Below, piece after piece: positions 6,722 through 8,301 of a stretch of DNA of 8,301 nt. The notes below the pieces were generated by a model. The model searched no databases and was not told where the DNA came from. It saw nothing but the letters and a program-made list of their open reading frames with translations. The position numbers and the translations under genes are program-made. The stretch lies in the NCBI GenBank assembly GCA_030624695.1, contig JAUXJP010000031.1, positions 1 to 8,301 of the forward strand, written 5' to 3'. Positions within the stretch are counted from its first letter, which is position 1, and each line of letters opens with the position of its first letter. The stretch comes from Candidatus Dadabacteria bacterium. GTDB lineage: Bacteria > Desulfobacterota_D > UBA1144 > Nemesobacterales > JAJCZQ01.

Positions 6722-8020
6722 ATGAAATATGACATCATAACAATTTTTCCTGAATTTTTTGAATCTGTATTATCCTACGGAGTGATAAGCAGGGCTATAG
6801 ATAACAATATTATCAATGTAAACCTTCATGACCTAAGGAAATACACTGAAGACAAACACAAATCAGTAGATGATAAGCCCTATGGAGGTGGAAGTGGTAT
6901 GCTCATGATGCCCGAGCCAATCTCCAGGGCCATTGAGGATGTGAGAGACACCAAAAAAAAATCCATTGTAATTTATACTTCACCCACCGGGGAAAAGTTA
7001 AACGATAAAACAGTAAATGAATTAAGCGAGTATGAGCAGGTTGTAATACTTTGTGGCAGGTATGAAGGGATAGATGAAAGAATAAAGGAACTTTACGTTG
7101 ACAGGGAAATTTCAATTGGCGACTTTGTATTATCGGGCGGGGAACATGCCGCTGGTATAATAGTAGACTCAGTCTCGAGGAATATTAAGGGTGTACTCGG
7201 AAATGAATCATCTGCAGCTGATGACTCATTTAAAAACGGACTGCTTGAATACCCCCAGTACACAAGGCCGGAAAAATTCAAAAATATTGCAGTTCCTCCT
7301 GTACTTCTTTCGGGACACCATAAAGAGGTAGAAGATTGGAGAAAAAAAGAGAGTATTAAAAAAACCTTTTTAAATATGGAGGAAATACTCGATGATTCCC
7401 AGCTTAATGCAGAAGAATATGAATACCTGGGGAAACTACAAAAAGAGTATTCAAAGAATACTAAAGTATATATTGCATTAATCCATTATCCTGTTTACAA
7501 TAAAGACCTCAAAAAAATTGTAACGGCTTTTACCAATCTGGACGCGCATGATATCGCCAGGGCAGGAAAGACATACGGTGTTAAAAAATTCTACCTTGTA
7601 AATCCTGTTTCAGACCAGCGAGAGCTTGTAAAAAAGGTCATTGACCACTGGACAGTAGGCCCGGGGGTTAATTTTAATCCCACTCGTAAAGAAGCCCTTG
7701 AGATTGTTGAAGTAAATGAAAGTATTGAAGAAATAATTGATGATATAGAAAAAACTGAGAATGTAAGACCAAAAGTAGTAGTAACAGATGCAAGAATTAA
7801 AAGTGAGATGGTAGGTTATAAAAAATTAAGAGAAAAGATATTTAATGATGACAAGCCTTTTCTAATATTATTCGGCACTGGGTGGGGTTTAATAGAAGAA
7901 GTAATTAATTCTGCAGACTATATACTTAAACCTGTTAAAGGGTATAATGCCTTCAACCATTTATCAGTCAGAAGTGCAGCAGCAATAATTTTAGACAGAT
8001 TATTGTCGTCTAAGATTTGA
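6722..8020 (+). CDS. trmD: Fused tRNA (guanine37-N1)-methyltransferase TrmD and SPOUT RNA methyltransferase (Methyltrns_RNA_4)
   Basis: Two complete SAM-dependent knot enzymes in one 432-residue frame. Residues 1 to about 240 are TrmD, which makes m1G37 in tRNAs to prevent +1 frameshifts. Evidence is MKYDIITIFPEFF, PYGGGSGMLM (53-62), GRYEGIDER (112-120), R153 and D168 at the positions of E. coli R154 and D169, and QYTRPE. The SAM-knot loop reads SGGEHAAG, where SGGELPA or TGGELPA is usual. Residues about 247-432 match the Methyltrns_RNA_4 family: HYPVYNK (255-261), TNLDAHDIAR (271-280), YGVKKFYLVNP, HW (309-310), FGTGWGL (384-390) and NHLSVRSAAAIILDRLL (412-428). The family's substrate is not known to me. 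No stop or frameshift lies between the halves; the junction is a short acidic helical linker (about 217-246). Typical TrmD is about 240-260 residues. The ATG at 6722 has no Shine-Dalgarno site. An A9 run (6953-6961) encodes Lys78-80. Confidence 0.95.
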   Translation: MKYDIITIFPEFFESVLSYGVISRAIDNNIINVNLHDLRKYTEDKHKSVDDKPYGGGSGMLMMPEPISRAIEDVRDTKKKSIVIYTSPTGEKLNDKTVNELSEYEQVVILCGRYEGIDERIKELYVDREISIGDFVLSGGEHAAGIIVDSVSRNIKGVLGNESSAADDSFKNGLLEYPQYTRPEKFKNIAVPPVLLSGHHKEVEDWRKKESIKKTFLNMEEILDDSQLNAEEYEYLGKLQKEYSKNTKVYIALIHYPVYNKDLKKIVTAFTNLDAHDIARAGKTYGVKKFYLVNPVSDQRELVKKVIDHWTVGPGVNFNPTRKEALEIVEVNESIEEIIDDIEKTENVRPKVVVTDARIKSEMVGYKKLREKIFNDDKPFLILFGTGWGLIEEVINSADYILKPVKGYNAFNHLSVRSAAAIILDRLLSSKI

Positions 8021-8025
8021 TTTAG

Positions 8026-8031
8026 AAGGAG
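8026..8031 (+). promoter_or_regulatory. Shine-Dalgarno site of rplS
   Basis: AAGGAG, 7 nt before the ATG at 8039 and just after the trmD TGA. It gives rplS strong independent initiation, as expected for a ribosomal protein needed in larger amounts than TrmD. Confidence 0.8.
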
Positions 8032-8038
8032 ATTTACA

Positions 8039-8301
8039 ATGAATGCAATAACTGAATTTGAAAAAACACAACTTAGAACAGATCTCCCTGATTTCAGGGC
8101 TGGTGACTCTGTAGCCGTACATTACAATATTAAGGAAGGCGACAGAAGAAGAAACCAGATCTTTGAAGGTGTTGTAATTGCCAAAACAGGCGGTGGTTTC
8201 AAAGAAACATTTACCGTTAGAAAAGTTTCTTTTGGAACAGGTGTTGAAAGAATATTCCCTGTACATTCACCGCTGATAAACAAGATCGAAGTAAAGAGGA
8301 A
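8039..8301 (+). CDS. rplS: 50S ribosomal protein bL19 (N-terminal 87 residues; runs off right edge)
   Basis: Large-subunit protein at the 30S-50S interface. The translated part reads through the RPDFRAGD-like opening ([14 protein letters not shown], residues 16-29) and [11 protein letters not shown] (43-53) to the bL19 signature [16 protein letters not shown] (63-78). The family is about 115-120 residues long, so roughly 30 remain beyond the window. It begins 18 bp after the trmD stop with a strong AAGGAG site. Its place after trmD is the standard gene order. Confidence 0.97.
   Translation, partial: MNAITEFEKTQLRTDLPDFRAGDSVAVHYNIKEGDRRRNQIFEGVVIAKTGGGFKETFTVRKVSFGTGVERIFPVHSPLINKIEVKR

Noticed and set aside
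7440..7480. TrmD fusion as a sequencing artefact joining two genes
   Set aside because: Both halves are in the same frame through a continuous codon-plausible linker, with no homopolymer at the junction and no stop or start signal there.

Overview
The window looks like ordinary chromosomal housekeeping DNA from an AT-rich, Gram-negative-type bacterium. It is fully packed with genes and shows no sign of mobile DNA, CRISPR, rRNA or tRNA. The family content suggests a relative of Deferribacterota (Flexistipes/Deferribacter-like) or a neighbouring deltaproteobacterial-type lineage. The basis is the ffh-rpsP-khpA-rimM-trmD-rplS order combined with a Methyltrns_RNA_4-type SPOUT methyltransferase lying between TrmD and rplS. 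That taxonomic placement is inference from memory of gene content, not from a search.

Two divergent gene sets are separated by a 203-bp, very AT-rich intergenic region (4064-4266), the longest gene-free stretch here. The leftward set, in transcription order, is a PmtA/COG3963-like SAM methyltransferase (4063-3479), polA (3433-737) and the start of a dacB-type peptidase S13 (722 to the left edge, incomplete). The link between lipid methylation, DNA repair and peptidoglycan remodelling is positional only. polA has its own near-consensus sigma-70 promoter in the 45-bp gap upstream, placed so that its mRNA would be essentially leaderless.

The rightward set is ffh (4267-5601), rpsP (5655-5888), khpA (5954-6193), rimM (6197-6700), a fused trmD (6722-8020) and rplS (8039 to the right edge, incomplete). 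It is a translation and protein-targeting operon: the SRP GTPase, two ribosomal proteins, a KH RNA-binding protein, a 30S maturation factor and tRNA m1G37 methylation. Its most distinctive member is the 432-residue TrmD, about 180 residues longer than usual. Its C-terminal half is a complete second SPOUT methyltransferase that other bacteria encode as a separate gene at this position.

Other points worth attention are an evenly spaced TATTTAT repeat array just upstream of the likely ffh promoter and an Asp-to-Glu change in a catalytic position of the PolA proofreading domain. TTG starts backed by strong Shine-Dalgarno sites (rpsP, khpA) also alternate with ATG starts that have none (ffh, rimM, trmD, polA, the methyltransferase). 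I found no wholly new system; the fusion enzyme is the best lead.
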